Shown here: piece by piece, positions 36,072-46,016 of the stretch | Layout: every line of letters begins with the position of its first letter | How positions within the stretch are numbered: the stretch's first letter is position 1 | NCBI RefSeq assembly: GCF_022352215.1 | Contig: NZ_JAKRWF010000001.1 | Coordinates: 1,426,001 to 1,490,000, forward strand | Length of the DNA stretch: 64,000 nt | Origin: Flavihumibacter cheonanensis | Lineage (GTDB): Bacteria; Bacteroidota; Bacteroidia; Chitinophagales; Chitinophagaceae | Direction: 5' to 3' | Notes under the pieces: model-generated | What the model was told of the DNA's origin: nothing | Databases searched by the model: none | The model's input: only the letters and a program-made list of their open reading frames with translations | Program-made: the position numbers and the translations under genes

Positions 36072-36122
36072 AAAAATTCAGCGGCTAAGGGTGCCCTTAT
36101 AATTTAAGTAGTTATTTGAAGT

Positions 36123-37142
36123 TTACCGAACGGATTCCCTTTCTATAATTTGAGTCGGTAATACAATATGGGATGGCTCTGTGCCCGATTGCTCTATTTG
36201 CCTTACCAGCACCTCTACTGCTTTTTTAGCCATTTGTTTAATCGGCTGGCTCATGACTGTTATTCCAGGTTTTCCAAGGCGAAACAAATCATTGTCATCA
36301 AAACAAATTACCGAAACCTGTTCCGGCACAGTAATGCCCATGTTGCTGAAAGCTTCCAGGCCGGCTACTCCAAGGTTATTTGAAGTAAAAAAAACGGCAT
36401 CAAAATTAGCTTTTTGCTTGTTGAAAAATTGTGCCAGTTCTTTTACCTGCTTCTGTTCCGGCCAACCAAAGGGAATTTTTTTTACCAGGCTTTTTTCAAA
36501 TACCAGTCCATTCTTCTTAAGCCCTTCCATATAACCGTCAATCCGTTGCTGCATCTGGATCTGATCCGTATCATTGGTTACGAGCGCTATTTTCCTGTTT
36601 CCTTTGTAGGCAAGATGATTCACTGCTTCCAGGCTCCCATTGAAATTATCTACTGTAACATAGTTTGAATTCAGATCCGGGAAATAACGGTCTATCAATA
36701 CTGTTGGGCGTTTTTCATCAATGAGTTTTTCCAGTTCCGGCAACATGAAGGTAGTAGGAGCAATTATGTATCCATCCATGTGTTTATCGACCAGCATATT
36801 CAGGATATTCCTGCTCTTTCCCTCATTGTTTTCACTGCTGCAAAACATTACGGTATAGCCCTTTTTATCTGCTTCTTCTTCCACAACTTTGGCCAGGTGG
36901 CCGAAGAAATAGTTGGAAATATCATCCACAATCAGCCCGATGGTATTGGTTTTGCCTGTACGCAAGCCCTTTGCAAAATGATTGGGACGGTACTTCATTT
37001 TCTCGGCCAGCTTCTCAACCTTAAGGGCCATGCTTTCACTGATCTTCATCTCCCGGGCTCTTCCATTCAATACAATGGAAACCGTAGTTGCCGATACACC
37101 GGCAGCTGCTGCAATGTCTTTTATGGATACTTTTTTGGCCAT
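36123..37142 (-). CDS. LacI-family transcriptional repressor of the inositol operon
   Basis: A 339-aa LacI/GalR regulator. The N-terminal helix-turn-helix (VSIKDIAAAAGVSATTVSIV), hinge (YRPNHFAKGLRTGKT) and periplasmic-binding-protein-like effector domain (TIGLIVDDISNYFFG to the end) are intact. The frame is open upstream into iolG, but MAKKVSIKDI at 37142 is the normal family start. It is the last gene of the iol operon, 23 bases after iolG. The most likely target is the CG-centred 20-bp palindrome at 47008-47027, and the effector an inositol-pathway intermediate; both are inferred. Confidence 0.9.
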   Translation of the reverse strand: MAKKVSIKDIAAAAGVSATTVSIVLNGRAREMKISESMALKVEKLAEKMKYRPNHFAKGLRTGKTNTIGLIVDDISNYFFGHLAKVVEEEADKKGYTVMFCSSENNEGKSRNILNMLVDKHMDGYIIAPTTFMLPELEKLIDEKRPTVLIDRYFPDLNSNYVTVDNFNGSLEAVNHLAYKGNRKIALVTNDTDQIQMQQRIDGYMEGLKKNGLVFEKSLVKKIPFGWPEQKQVKELAQFFNKQKANFDAVFFTSNNLGVAGLEAFSNMGITVPEQVSVICFDDNDLFRLGKPGITVMSQPIKQMAKKAVEVLVRQIEQSGTEPSHIVLPTQIIERESVR

Positions 37143-37165
37143 GAGCTGGGACTGACCCCGCATAG

Positions 37166-38185
37166 TTACAAAATAGCTTTTACTTCCGCGATGCTTACCG
37201 GCCTTTTTTTCTCCACCGACCATTTAGCCGCTGTAGCAATGACTACCGCCTCGAGCCCATCCTTCCCGCTTACCGGAATTGGCTGGTGATTTTGCAGGGC
37301 CTCAATAAAAAACTTCATTTCATTCAGGTAGGAGGCTGCATAGCGATCCATGAAAAAATCAAGTGGAAGCGATTGATGTATGCCCTGCTTATCATACACA
37401 ATATTGCGGTTATGCAGGTTATTTTCCACTTGCAACATGCCTTTATTGCCAAAAATCTCCAATCGCTGATCGTACCCATAAATAGCTTCCCGGCTGTTAT
37501 CAATAACTGCATAGGAATCATCTTCAAAGATCAGGGTAGTGAGTGCCGTATCAATATCGCCTGCCTCTCCCACTTTTGGATCAACCAGAACCCGGCCCCT
37601 GGCATATACTTCCTTTACTTCCTTTTGCATGATATAACGTACCATATCAAAATCATGAATCACCATATCCATGAAGAGTCCCCCTGAATTTTTGATGTAA
37701 TCAATCGGCGGCAATCCCGGATCCCGACTGGTAATCTTGACAATCTGAACATCCCCGATCCTGCCTTCTTTTATCTGCCGTTGTGCATGCAGAAAATCCG
37801 GATCAAACCGGCGGTTAAAACCAAGCATCATTTTAATACCGGCACTTTGTACCTGGTCAACCAACTGTTTGGTGGTTTCCAGGGAAAGGTCTACTGGCTT
37901 TTCACAAAAAATATGTTTGCCATACTGCAGGGCAAGACGAATCATATCAGCATGGGTACTGGTGGGTGTACAAATCAATACGGCATCCACTTCCGGGTTT
38001 TCTACCAACGATGCAGCATCCCGGGAGAAGGGTATCTTACCATATTCAAGGGCAAATTGCTCCGGATTATAATCACGGTCAGCAACACCCGAAATCTGTA
38101 CTTCCGGGAAATGGCGCAAAATATTATTCAGGTGGATCTTTCCAATGCGACCCATTCCGATCAGTACAAGAGATAATTTTTTCAT
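37166..38185 (-). CDS. iolG: Inositol 2-dehydrogenase
   Basis: A 339-aa Gfo/Idh/MocA oxidoreductase at the usual length. The Rossmann motif GMGRIGKIH, the EKPVDLS motif (Lys at about 97), and the substrate-domain HDFDMVRY are present. GFNRRFDPDF and GDIDTALTTLIFEDDSYAVIDN split by strands match the IolG subgroup. It oxidises myo-inositol to 2-keto-myo-inositol with NAD, the first step of the pathway. It lies 30 bases after the iolE-like gene and 23 before the regulator. Confidence 0.93.
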   Translation of the reverse strand: MKKLSLVLIGMGRIGKIHLNNILRHFPEVQISGVADRDYNPEQFALEYGKIPFSRDAASLVENPEVDAVLICTPTSTHADMIRLALQYGKHIFCEKPVDLSLETTKQLVDQVQSAGIKMMLGFNRRFDPDFLHAQRQIKEGRIGDVQIVKITSRDPGLPPIDYIKNSGGLFMDMVIHDFDMVRYIMQKEVKEVYARGRVLVDPKVGEAGDIDTALTTLIFEDDSYAVIDNSREAIYGYDQRLEIFGNKGMLQVENNLHNRNIVYDKQGIHQSLPLDFFMDRYAASYLNEMKFFIEALQNHQPIPVSGKDGLEAVVIATAAKWSVEKKRPVSIAEVKAIL

Positions 38186-38215
38186 ATTGATGATGTGCTT
38201 GTTTTTTGTGCTTGA

Positions 38216-39145
38216 TTAGAGTTGAATGGAAGCCAGGTATTCACGATTCTTTCGGGCACATTCCAATGGCTGTCCCATGCCGGGTAATACATCCTGTTCC
38301 ACTACTATCCAGTCTTTATACCCTTCCTCCTGCAGCAAATTTTTGATGGATTCAAAGGGTACAGCACCTTTTCCCAACTCACAGAATACCCCGTTCTGTA
38401 CCGATTGAAAATAATCCCAGTTTTCTTTCGCTGCTTTGTCCCGCACCAGCGGATCAAAATCCTTGAAATGAACATGCCAGATCCTATCAAAATGTTTTTT
38501 GATGAAGCCAACCGGATCCGTTCCTCCTCCCAGCATATAATGGCCGGTATCAAAACATAGTCCGAGTACCGAAGAATCTGATCCTTCCAGCAACCACTCC
38601 ATTTCCTGAGGCGTTTCTACATAACCGGCCCCGTGGTGATGGAAGACGGTGCGCATGCCATATTTTGCTTTTACAGCGCGTGCCAGTGATTCCGCATTTT
38701 TGGCAATCAACCGATAGGACTCCCGGTCCAGCAAATCAGCAAGTTCTACTCTGCCTGCTTTTTTGGTTCGTTCCGGTACGGATCCATTTTCATCCGCCAA
38801 TACGATAAACGCATTCGGATAACCAGCTGCATGCATGAGTCCTGCGGTACGTAATGCACGCTCAATACCCTCTGCCTGCGCTTCCGGTTTTACCAACGCT
38901 ACAGGTACAAAAGCCCCAAGTAAGTTTAGCTCACGTTTTTGTAATGCGGCCCGAAGTTCAACCGGATCAGGAGGCATAAATCCCCAGTCGCCCAGCTCCG
39001 TTCCTGTGTAGCCGGCAGCCTTCATTTCATCCAGCACCTGTTCAAATCCCTTTTTCTCTCCTTCAAGTTCAAATTCCAGCACTCCCCAACTGCAGGGTGC
39101 ATTGGCTACTTTTATGGTTTGTTTTTCAATAATGTTTTGATGCAT
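38216..39145 (-). CDS. iolE: Inosose dehydratase-like TIM-barrel protein (IolE/MocC type)
   Basis: A 309-aa xylose-isomerase-like TIM barrel. It opens with VANAPCSWGVLEFE, the form found in IolE/MocC proteins, and carries metal-site residues in YTGTELGDWGF, FHHHGAGY, LCFDTGHYML, WHVHFKDFDP and VVEQD. IolE dehydrates 2-keto-myo-inositol to the diketone used by IolD. The neighbourhood strongly supports this, although IolI (inosose isomerase) and IolH share the fold and cannot be excluded from sequence alone. No separate IolI or IolH is encoded here. Confidence 0.85.
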   Translation of the reverse strand: MHQNIIEKQTIKVANAPCSWGVLEFELEGEKKGFEQVLDEMKAAGYTGTELGDWGFMPPDPVELRAALQKRELNLLGAFVPVALVKPEAQAEGIERALRTAGLMHAAGYPNAFIVLADENGSVPERTKKAGRVELADLLDRESYRLIAKNAESLARAVKAKYGMRTVFHHHGAGYVETPQEMEWLLEGSDSSVLGLCFDTGHYMLGGGTDPVGFIKKHFDRIWHVHFKDFDPLVRDKAAKENWDYFQSVQNGVFCELGKGAVPFESIKNLLQEEGYKDWIVVEQDVLPGMGQPLECARKNREYLASIQL

Positions 39146-39163
39146 AACGGTTAGGTATAAACG

Positions 39164-40636
39164 TTAAAATTTACGGGTCCATTCTTTCGGCCATCTTTCC
39201 ACTACCACTTTGGTTTGGGTAAAGAACTCAATGGCATGTTTACCCTGCCCATGCAGATCACCAAAGAAACTTTCCTTCCAGCCACTAAAGGGAAACTGAG
39301 CCATCGGTGCTGCAATTCCGATATTGATTCCAATATTTCCAGCCATTGCTTCACTTCTGAATTTTCTTGCACTATTGCCGCTGGTGGTAAACAGGCAGGC
39401 CATATTACCATAGGTACCACGATTGATAAAGTCAATCGCATCATCCACGGTCTTCATATGGAGCAGGGTCATAACCGGCCCAAAGATTTCAGTTTTGATA
39501 AGCTCTCCGTCAAGGGGCAATCCTTCCAGAATAGTCGGACTGATAAAATTCCCTTTTTCATATCCTGATACAGGCTGGTTTCGACCATCCAATAAAAGAT
39601 TACCTCCTTCTTGTACTCCTTTGTTGATCAGTGTTTCAATCCGCTGTTTGCTTTCCTGCGTGATAACCGGTCCCATTTCAACGGTGCTTTCCAAGCCGTA
39701 TCCTACCTGGCGTTTTTTTGCTGATTCGTAGAGTGCTTCCTTGATGTTTGCATCGTTATCCACTGTGATAACTACTGATGCAGCAAGGCATCGCTGTCCG
39801 GCGCAACCATACACACTATCCGTAATAATCTGTGAAGTCACTTCAATATCTGCATCGGGCAGGATCACTACCGGATTTTTGGCGCCGCCTTGTGCCTGTA
39901 CACGTTTGCCATTGGCAGTTCCGCGTGCATATATGTATTTCGCTACCGGTGTACTACCAACGAAACTGATTGATTTTACCAAAGGATGATCCAGGATGGC
40001 ATCCACAGTTTCCTTGCCTCCATGTACCAGGTTGAGCAGTCCGGGTGGCAGGTCCAGTTTATCAATCAGTTCAAATATTTTCATCATCGTCAGTGGCACT
40101 TTCTCTGACGGTTTGATGATCATACTGTTACCAGTCGCTATTGCATAAGGCAAAAACCAGAAACTGATCATCGCCGGAAAATTGAAGGGCGCAATACAGG
40201 CCGTTACACCAAGTGGTTGCCGGATCATGAATTCATCAATACCGGTTGCCACATTCTCCAGGAATTCGCTCTGCATCAGCATGGGCGCACCGCAAGCCAC
40301 TTCCACATTCTCGATGGCCCGCTGGATTTCACCTGCCGATTCCGCCAGTGTTTTCCCACATTCCAGGGTGATCAGTTTAGTGATTTCCTCTTTATTTTCC
40401 TCCAGTAATTGTTTGAGTTTAAAAAGGGGCTGGATACGTTTTAGCACCGAAACAGATTTCCAACCAAGATAGGCTTCCTGCGCTGCCAAGGCAGCCGTTT
40501 GCAAATCTTTGGAAGTGGCTGCACCAAAAGGAACTTTTGCCAATACCTCCTGGGTAGCGGGATTCAATACATCCCGGGTTTCAGCACATACACTGCTGAC
40601 CCATTTTCCGTTAATATAGTTTTGTAATACCTGCAT
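39164..40636 (-). CDS. iolA: CoA-acylating methylmalonate-semialdehyde dehydrogenase
   Basis: A 490-aa aldehyde dehydrogenase of the MmsA/IolA group. The nucleotide site ([12 protein letters not shown]), catalytic Cys in [12 protein letters not shown] (about residue 285) and the MmsA-type ending [12 protein letters not shown] are present. In the inositol pathway it converts malonate semialdehyde with CoA and NAD to acetyl-CoA and CO2; it can also serve valine breakdown. It lies 12 bases after the transporter and 18 before the iolE-like gene. Confidence 0.93.
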   Translation of the reverse strand: MQVLQNYINGKWVSSVCAETRDVLNPATQEVLAKVPFGAATSKDLQTAALAAQEAYLGWKSVSVLKRIQPLFKLKQLLEENKEEITKLITLECGKTLAESAGEIQRAIENVEVACGAPMLMQSEFLENVATGIDEFMIRQPLGVTACIAPFNFPAMISFWFLPYAIATGNSMIIKPSEKVPLTMMKIFELIDKLDLPPGLLNLVHGGKETVDAILDHPLVKSISFVGSTPVAKYIYARGTANGKRVQAQGGAKNPVVILPDADIEVTSQIITDSVYGCAGQRCLAASVVITVDNDANIKEALYESAKKRQVGYGLESTVEMGPVITQESKQRIETLINKGVQEGGNLLLDGRNQPVSGYEKGNFISPTILEGLPLDGELIKTEIFGPVMTLLHMKTVDDAIDFINRGTYGNMACLFTTSGNSARKFRSEAMAGNIGINIGIAAPMAQFPFSGWKESFFGDLHGQGKHAIEFFTQTKVVVERWPKEWTRKF

Positions 40637-40648
40637 ATCTTTTTGTTT

Positions 40649-42223
40649 TTAGCTTAAGAAATAATACACCGCAATAGTGGCCAGCACCAGGAAAATCGAA
40701 ACCGGTTTGGTGTATTTCCAGGGTTCGATGTTAACCTCACCGGTATGTACCGGCTGATAAGGATTGGTATTAGGATAAAATTTGGAAACCAATAGCATCA
40801 CGACAATATTCAGCACAAATTCAATTCCCCACACATGAATAAAATGAATATCTACTTTAAGAATGAAGGTAGTCAGTAAGTAAAATGCCAGCCCAGTAAA
40901 GATGGCCACCTTGGCTCCTGTTGCAGATATCGATTTGATAAAAAATCCCCCCAGCAGTACCGAAGCAATGGGAATGAAAAAGATCCCGTTTAGTTCCTGC
41001 AACATCTGGTAGAGCCCCTCCGGTGCTTTTGCCACCATCGGTGCTACGGCTATGCCAAAGACAGCTAATAAAATGGAGGCCCACCGACCCGTTCTTACCA
41101 GTTTCTTTTCATCTGCTGCCGGATTAATTTGCCGCTTGTAAACACCCAATGTAAACAGGGTTACTGCACTGTTTAATACAGCGTTTACCGTACTCAATAC
41201 AGTTCCCAATACTACAGCTGCAAAAATGCCGATCAAGCTTACTGGCAATACTTTTTTCACCAGCTCGGGATAGATAGTGTCCTGATTATTATAAAGCGAG
41301 TCATTGAAATAATAAAAACCAATCACACCCGGCAATACAATGATCAGCGGCATCAGAATTTTAAACAGGCCCATGATCAGAAATCCTTTCTGCGCTTCTT
41401 TCAGATTTTTAGCACCCAATGCTCTTTGCACGATCACCTGGTTCATACACCAGAAATAAATCTGGTTAATTACAAGTCCCGTAAACAGCGTTCCAAAAGG
41501 CAACACTGAATCTGAACTACCAATGGAATTAAATTTTTGAGGAGCATGTTCGTACACTTTTTTCAGTCCGCTTGCTATATCCGTTTCGCCAATTTCATAG
41601 AGCGCAAAAAAGGGCACTGCCAGTCCGCCTATGAACAACCCGATTCCATAAATCATGTCCGAATAGGCGATGGCTTTAAGTCCGCCGAAAATGGCATACA
41701 CCGAACCCAGCACCCCGATCAGTACAATCATCCACCACATCGATTCTTCCTTGGTAATACCAAAGCGCTCGGAAACATCAAACAGGGTTTCAAAATTGAT
41801 CGCCCCAGTATAGAGTACGATCGGCAATAAAGTGATGATAAAGGAGAGAATTAGTAAGAGATTGACAATCGTATGTGTGGACTTATCAAATCTTAGTTCC
41901 AGGTATTGCGGAATCGTGGTTAAGCCCATCTTCAGGTAACGCGGGATAAAATAAACCGCACCAATTACCAGCGCAATCGCACTGGTAACTTCCCAGGCCA
42001 TTACAACAAATCCGTTTTTATAGGAAGAGCCGTTCATGCCGATCAGGTGTTCGGTAGAAATATTCGTCAGCAACATCGAGATCGCGATCAGCCAGGCCCC
42101 CAGCGACCTTCCTCCAAGGAAATAACTGGAGGCGGTTTCAAACTTGTCGCTGCGCATTTTGTACCAGCAATACATTCCCACAAACAGGGTAAACAACGCA
42201 AACGTAACTATGGCAAGATTCAT
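40649..42223 (-). CDS. Sodium:solute symporter, probable myo-inositol transporter
   Basis: A 524-aa member of the SSS/SGLT family with about 14 hydrophobic segments. Motifs: YFLGGRSLGAWLIAISMLLTN in the first helices (Na site region), IFGGLKAIAYSDMIYG and AVVLGTVLSTVNAVLNS. The first hydrophilic segment and length match Bacteroidota SGLT-like transporters. Its position inside the iol operon, with no other transporter nearby, makes myo-inositol or a related cyclitol the likely substrate. No outer-membrane receptor is in the operon. Confidence 0.88.
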   Translation of the reverse strand: MNLAIVTFALFTLFVGMYCWYKMRSDKFETASSYFLGGRSLGAWLIAISMLLTNISTEHLIGMNGSSYKNGFVVMAWEVTSAIALVIGAVYFIPRYLKMGLTTIPQYLELRFDKSTHTIVNLLLILSFIITLLPIVLYTGAINFETLFDVSERFGITKEESMWWMIVLIGVLGSVYAIFGGLKAIAYSDMIYGIGLFIGGLAVPFFALYEIGETDIASGLKKVYEHAPQKFNSIGSSDSVLPFGTLFTGLVINQIYFWCMNQVIVQRALGAKNLKEAQKGFLIMGLFKILMPLIIVLPGVIGFYYFNDSLYNNQDTIYPELVKKVLPVSLIGIFAAVVLGTVLSTVNAVLNSAVTLFTLGVYKRQINPAADEKKLVRTGRWASILLAVFGIAVAPMVAKAPEGLYQMLQELNGIFFIPIASVLLGGFFIKSISATGAKVAIFTGLAFYLLTTFILKVDIHFIHVWGIEFVLNIVVMLLVSKFYPNTNPYQPVHTGEVNIEPWKYTKPVSIFLVLATIAVYYFLS

Positions 42224-42240
42224 TCGTTGGAATTGGTGGA

Positions 42241-44103
42241 TTAGTAAATGCGCTGTTTTGCTTTGTTTTTCTTCAATTTATCATAGGCGGATTTCACACT
42301 GGCATGCGTAGACACTTCCGCTACCGGAACCTCCCACCAGGCATAACCACCTACCCGTTGTTCCCGATCCGTTTCAATGTATACAACTGTCGTGTTTTTA
42401 TTCTTCTTCGCCTGCACGAGTGCGGCTTCCAATTCTTTTCTTGTTTGTGCCTTAATAACTGTAGCCCCCATGCTGGCTGCATTCGCAGCAAGATCTACGG
42501 GAAGAATGCCACCATCCAGCTGGCCGGTTTTTTTATTACGGTATTCATACCGGGTTCCAAATCCTTTAGTGCCTAGTGACTCAGACAACCCACCGATACT
42601 CGCATACCCATTGTTGTTAAGCAGCACAATAATGAGTTTCATCTGTTCCTGAACAGCCGTAATGATTTCCTGGCTCATCATTAGGTAACTACCATCACCC
42701 ACCATTACATAAACATCGCGACTAGGGTCAGCCATTTTGATACCTAGTCCGCCAGCTATTTCATATCCCATGCAGGAATAACCATACTCGAGGTGAAAGC
42801 CTTTGGGGTTGCGGGTTCGCCAGAGTTTATGTAAATCTCCTGGCAGACTACCTGCAGCGCATACCATCACATCTTTATCGTTGGACAGGGTATTCACTGC
42901 ACCTATTACTTCGCCCTGACTGATCGGTACAGGATGATTGAGTTTATACACCGAATTCACCACCTTATCCCATTTTCGGGCTTCCCTTTCCTGTTTAGCG
43001 CGATAGGCAGGGGAAACCTTAAACCGCTTAATGGATTGCAGTAATTCCTGCAATACCGCTTTCGCATCTCCAACCAGTGGAATGGCCGCATGTTTGAAAG
43101 CATCAAATTCAGTTACGTTTATATTTATAAATCGAACCTTCGGGTTTTGAAATGCCGATTCAGAAATCGTGGTAAAATCACTGTAACGTGTACCAATTCC
43201 TATTACCAGATCTGCCTCTGCCGCAGCTGTAATAGCACCCGGAGTGCCGGTAACGCCTGCTGCACCCAGGTTCAGTGGTTCAGCATAATGCACCGAACCC
43301 TTACCGGCAAAGGTCTCCATTACAGGAATCCCGGTTCGGTTGATGAACTCCGTTAGTTCCTTACTGGCTTCACTGTAGAGCACACCCCCTCCTGCTATAA
43401 TGATGGGTTTGCGCGCTGCCTTGATGGCTTGCAAGGCTGTAGCCAATGCTCTTGCATCCGGACGATTACGTTGAATCGTCCATACTCTTTTAGTAAAAAA
43501 TTCCACCGGGAAATCAAATGCTTCTGCCTGCACATCCTGTGGCATACAGAGGGTAACGGCACCGGTTTCCGTAGGCGAAGTAAGCACCCTCATTGCTTCA
43601 GGCAAGGCTGTTATCAATTGCTCCGGACGATTGATGCGATCCCAGTAACGGGAAACCGGCTTGAAGCAATCATTAACGGATATATCCTGGCTCCAGGTGG
43701 ATTCGAGTTGCTGCAGTACCGGGGCGACTTCCCGTTTGGCAAAAATATCACCGGGCAATAAGAGGACAGGTATTCGGTTAATGGTAGCAGTTGCAGCACC
43801 GGTAACCATGTTGGTGGCACCCGGACCAATAGAGGTAGTACAGACCAATGCGCCGAGGCGATTTTTCATTTTCGCATAAGCAATGGCGGTATGTACCATG
43901 GCCTGTTCATTGCGGCTTTGAAAATAAGGAAAGGATGGATATTGCAGTAGTGCCTGTCCGATACCGGCAACATTACCGTGACCAAAAATACCAAAACAGC
44001 CACCGAAAAAAAGCTGTTCTTTCCCATCTCTTTCCACGTATTGATTTTGCAGGAACAGAATAGTAGCCTGCGCCACCGTCAATCGTTGTGTTTTCTTTGC
44101 CAT
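42241..44103 (-). CDS. iolD: 3D-(3,5/4)-trihydroxycyclohexane-1,2-dione acylhydrolase
   Basis: A 620-aa thiamin-diphosphate enzyme at the usual IolD length. The N-terminal pyrimidine domain (FGIFGHGNVAGIGQAL), central domain (IIAGGGVLYSEA) and C-terminal PP domain with ThDP/Mg motif GDGSYLMMSQE to LLNNNGYASIGG are intact. It cleaves the cyclic diketone ring to 5-deoxy-glucuronate, the committed ring-opening step. It lies 18 bases after iolC and 17 before the transporter. Confidence 0.95.
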   Translation of the reverse strand: MAKKTQRLTVAQATILFLQNQYVERDGKEQLFFGGCFGIFGHGNVAGIGQALLQYPSFPYFQSRNEQAMVHTAIAYAKMKNRLGALVCTTSIGPGATNMVTGAATATINRIPVLLLPGDIFAKREVAPVLQQLESTWSQDISVNDCFKPVSRYWDRINRPEQLITALPEAMRVLTSPTETGAVTLCMPQDVQAEAFDFPVEFFTKRVWTIQRNRPDARALATALQAIKAARKPIIIAGGGVLYSEASKELTEFINRTGIPVMETFAGKGSVHYAEPLNLGAAGVTGTPGAITAAAEADLVIGIGTRYSDFTTISESAFQNPKVRFININVTEFDAFKHAAIPLVGDAKAVLQELLQSIKRFKVSPAYRAKQEREARKWDKVVNSVYKLNHPVPISQGEVIGAVNTLSNDKDVMVCAAGSLPGDLHKLWRTRNPKGFHLEYGYSCMGYEIAGGLGIKMADPSRDVYVMVGDGSYLMMSQEIITAVQEQMKLIIVLLNNNGYASIGGLSESLGTKGFGTRYEYRNKKTGQLDGGILPVDLAANAASMGATVIKAQTRKELEAALVQAKKNKNTTVVYIETDREQRVGGYAWWEVPVAEVSTHASVKSAYDKLKKNKAKQRIY

Positions 44104-44121
44104 ATGAGTTTGTTGATCAGT

Positions 44122-45135
44122 TTAATCAGTGAGTCCACCGCGTTCTTCAATCAGTTGCATTACTTCAGGTAAAGTTGGCATATCATTCGCACAGCCTGGC
44201 CGTTGCACTACCAGCGCCCCACAGGCATTTCCAAGCCGGCAGGCCTTAGAAATACTCCATCCCTGTACAAAGCCATAAATAAAGCCTCCTGCAAAAGCAT
44301 CACCGGCTCCCAATACATTCAACACCTCCACCGGATAACCGGGAACATCCTGGGGTTCATTACCCGCTGCATAAATGGTAACTCCTTTTGATCCTTTTTT
44401 TACAATCAGCACTTTTACACCTGCATTCAGTATCTGTTTTACGGATGCTTCCAGGTTACCTTTCACTTTCGGTGCAGATACCTGTTGGTGTTCAATCACC
44501 ACATCGTTGATATCCTGCAGGGTAGCTGCCAATACCTCTTCTTCTGTACCAATCGCAATCGTCACTTTAGGTAAAATGGCACGTACCATCAATCCGAAGG
44601 AGCGGATATCCGTCCACTGATCGGCCCTGAAATCAATGTCCAGAATGACCGGCACATCTTTATCGTATCCCTGTTCAACAGCGTAGAAAATGGCACTTCG
44701 ACTCGGTTCCTTACTCATCGCATTTCCGGATACCTGCACTACTTTAAACTGACCAACATCCGCGGCAGCCACATGATCCATGGTGATTTGAATGTCTGCA
44801 CAGTTATCCCGGTAAAATACCAATGGAAAACGATCCGGAGGTTCAATACCCAAAATCACCGCACTGGTACGTGCACCAGGTATACGGGGAATATAATCCG
44901 TAACAATCTTTTCTTTGTTTAGAAAATTCAAAATGAAATCACCGGTTTTATCCTGGCCTACCCCGGTTAACAGGGCAACTTTCAAACCAAGCCGGCCAGC
45001 CCCAACTGCGATATTCAAGGGAGAGCCTCCTACAAATGCATTGAATCCTTTTATATCAATAAAATCGGCACCGATATCCTGGGAGTATAAATCAATAGAA
45101 GAGCGACCAATGGTCAGTAAATCAAAATTTTTCAT
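44122..45135 (-). CDS. iolC: 5-dehydro-2-deoxygluconokinase
   Basis: A 337-aa PfkB-family kinase. The N-terminal GGSPLNIAVGAGRLG signature and C-terminal ATP/anion-hole motif LGAGDAFAGGFIYG with catalytic Asp are present. It phosphorylates 2-deoxy-5-keto-gluconate, producing the substrate of IolJ. It is shorter than the fused IolC-aldolase proteins of Proteobacteria, matching a separate IolJ here. It lies 11 bases after iolB. Confidence 0.94.
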   Translation of the reverse strand: MKNFDLLTIGRSSIDLYSQDIGADFIDIKGFNAFVGGSPLNIAVGAGRLGLKVALLTGVGQDKTGDFILNFLNKEKIVTDYIPRIPGARTSAVILGIEPPDRFPLVFYRDNCADIQITMDHVAAADVGQFKVVQVSGNAMSKEPSRSAIFYAVEQGYDKDVPVILDIDFRADQWTDIRSFGLMVRAILPKVTIAIGTEEEVLAATLQDINDVVIEHQQVSAPKVKGNLEASVKQILNAGVKVLIVKKGSKGVTIYAAGNEPQDVPGYPVEVLNVLGAGDAFAGGFIYGFVQGWSISKACRLGNACGALVVQRPGCANDMPTLPEVMQLIEERGGLTD

Positions 45136-45146
45136 GTTGGTTGGTC

Positions 45147-46016
45147 TTAGGGTTGATTGTTCATTTCAGCAGTTACCATGGGTATCCTGGGATCCCTGAA
45201 GGTCCAACTGTCGAATAACCAGTTGTGATCCGGATCCGGTGTATTGGCCAGGGATTGATCACTGCCAGCAAGAAAATTCAGGTAATAACAATTGTATCCA
45301 TGCAGTGCTACCACTGGATGATACCCCTCCGGAACCAGCACAGCATCGTTATTGCCGGCCCGCAGGATTTCATCCAGGGAACGATCACTGGTATATACCT
45401 GTTGCAAGGCAAAACCGCCGGGTTTATCAATTTTATAAAAATAGATTTCTTCGAGATCTGCTTCTTTTAATTCTCCGTTTGCATCCAGGACACGAACATC
45501 GTGTTTATGCGCAGGAAAGGAACTCCAGTTGCCGGAAGGTGTATACACTTCAACAGCTACCAGTGAGGAACAACCGAAACCCGGTTCAATCAGACTATTA
45601 ATCTGACGGGTTGCATTTTCGCCTCCCCTGATTTCAATAGCAGCTTCTTCCGGTGTTTTGAATCGGGCCGGATAATCTGCTTTGGCTTTCACCCATCCCG
45701 CAGCAATGTCGAGTAACTCACTGGTTGCAGTCAATTTGAATTCAGTATGACGGGGCAGGTAGAGACTATGTGCAATGCCACTGAAAACAGATTTGCGTCC
45801 GTTGCTGGTAGTCCAGGTACCATGATTGGTTGTCACGGTATAATTACCACTCAACAAAATAAAACCATATTCATCTTCACCAGTATACCCCGTCCAGCTC
45901 TCTCCTTTTTTCAATAAGCGGGCTTCCATATTCAGGTGCTCCCAGCCTGCATCGGCAGCCGTTATACGTTGGTAAACAGATGCCCCTTCATTGGGATGTA
46001 TCAATAAATTCTTCAT
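45147..46016 (-). CDS. iolB: 5-deoxy-glucuronate isomerase
   Basis: A 289-aa bicupin of the KduI/IolB family. The metal-binding cupin motif SSFPAHKHDVR, EIYFYKIDKPGGFALQQVY and the VPEGYHPVVALHGYNCYYLNFLAG segment (divided by strands) are characteristic. It isomerises 5-deoxy-glucuronate to 2-deoxy-5-keto-gluconate. Its ATG overlaps the iolJ stop codon by 4 bases (ATGA), so the two are translationally coupled. Confidence 0.94.
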   Translation of the reverse strand: MKNLLIHPNEGASVYQRITAADAGWEHLNMEARLLKKGESWTGYTGEDEYGFILLSGNYTVTTNHGTWTTSNGRKSVFSGIAHSLYLPRHTEFKLTATSELLDIAAGWVKAKADYPARFKTPEEAAIEIRGGENATRQINSLIEPGFGCSSLVAVEVYTPSGNWSSFPAHKHDVRVLDANGELKEADLEEIYFYKIDKPGGFALQQVYTSDRSLDEILRAGNNDAVLVPEGYHPVVALHGYNCYYLNFLAGSDQSLANTPDPDHNWLFDSWTFRDPRIPMVTAEMNNQP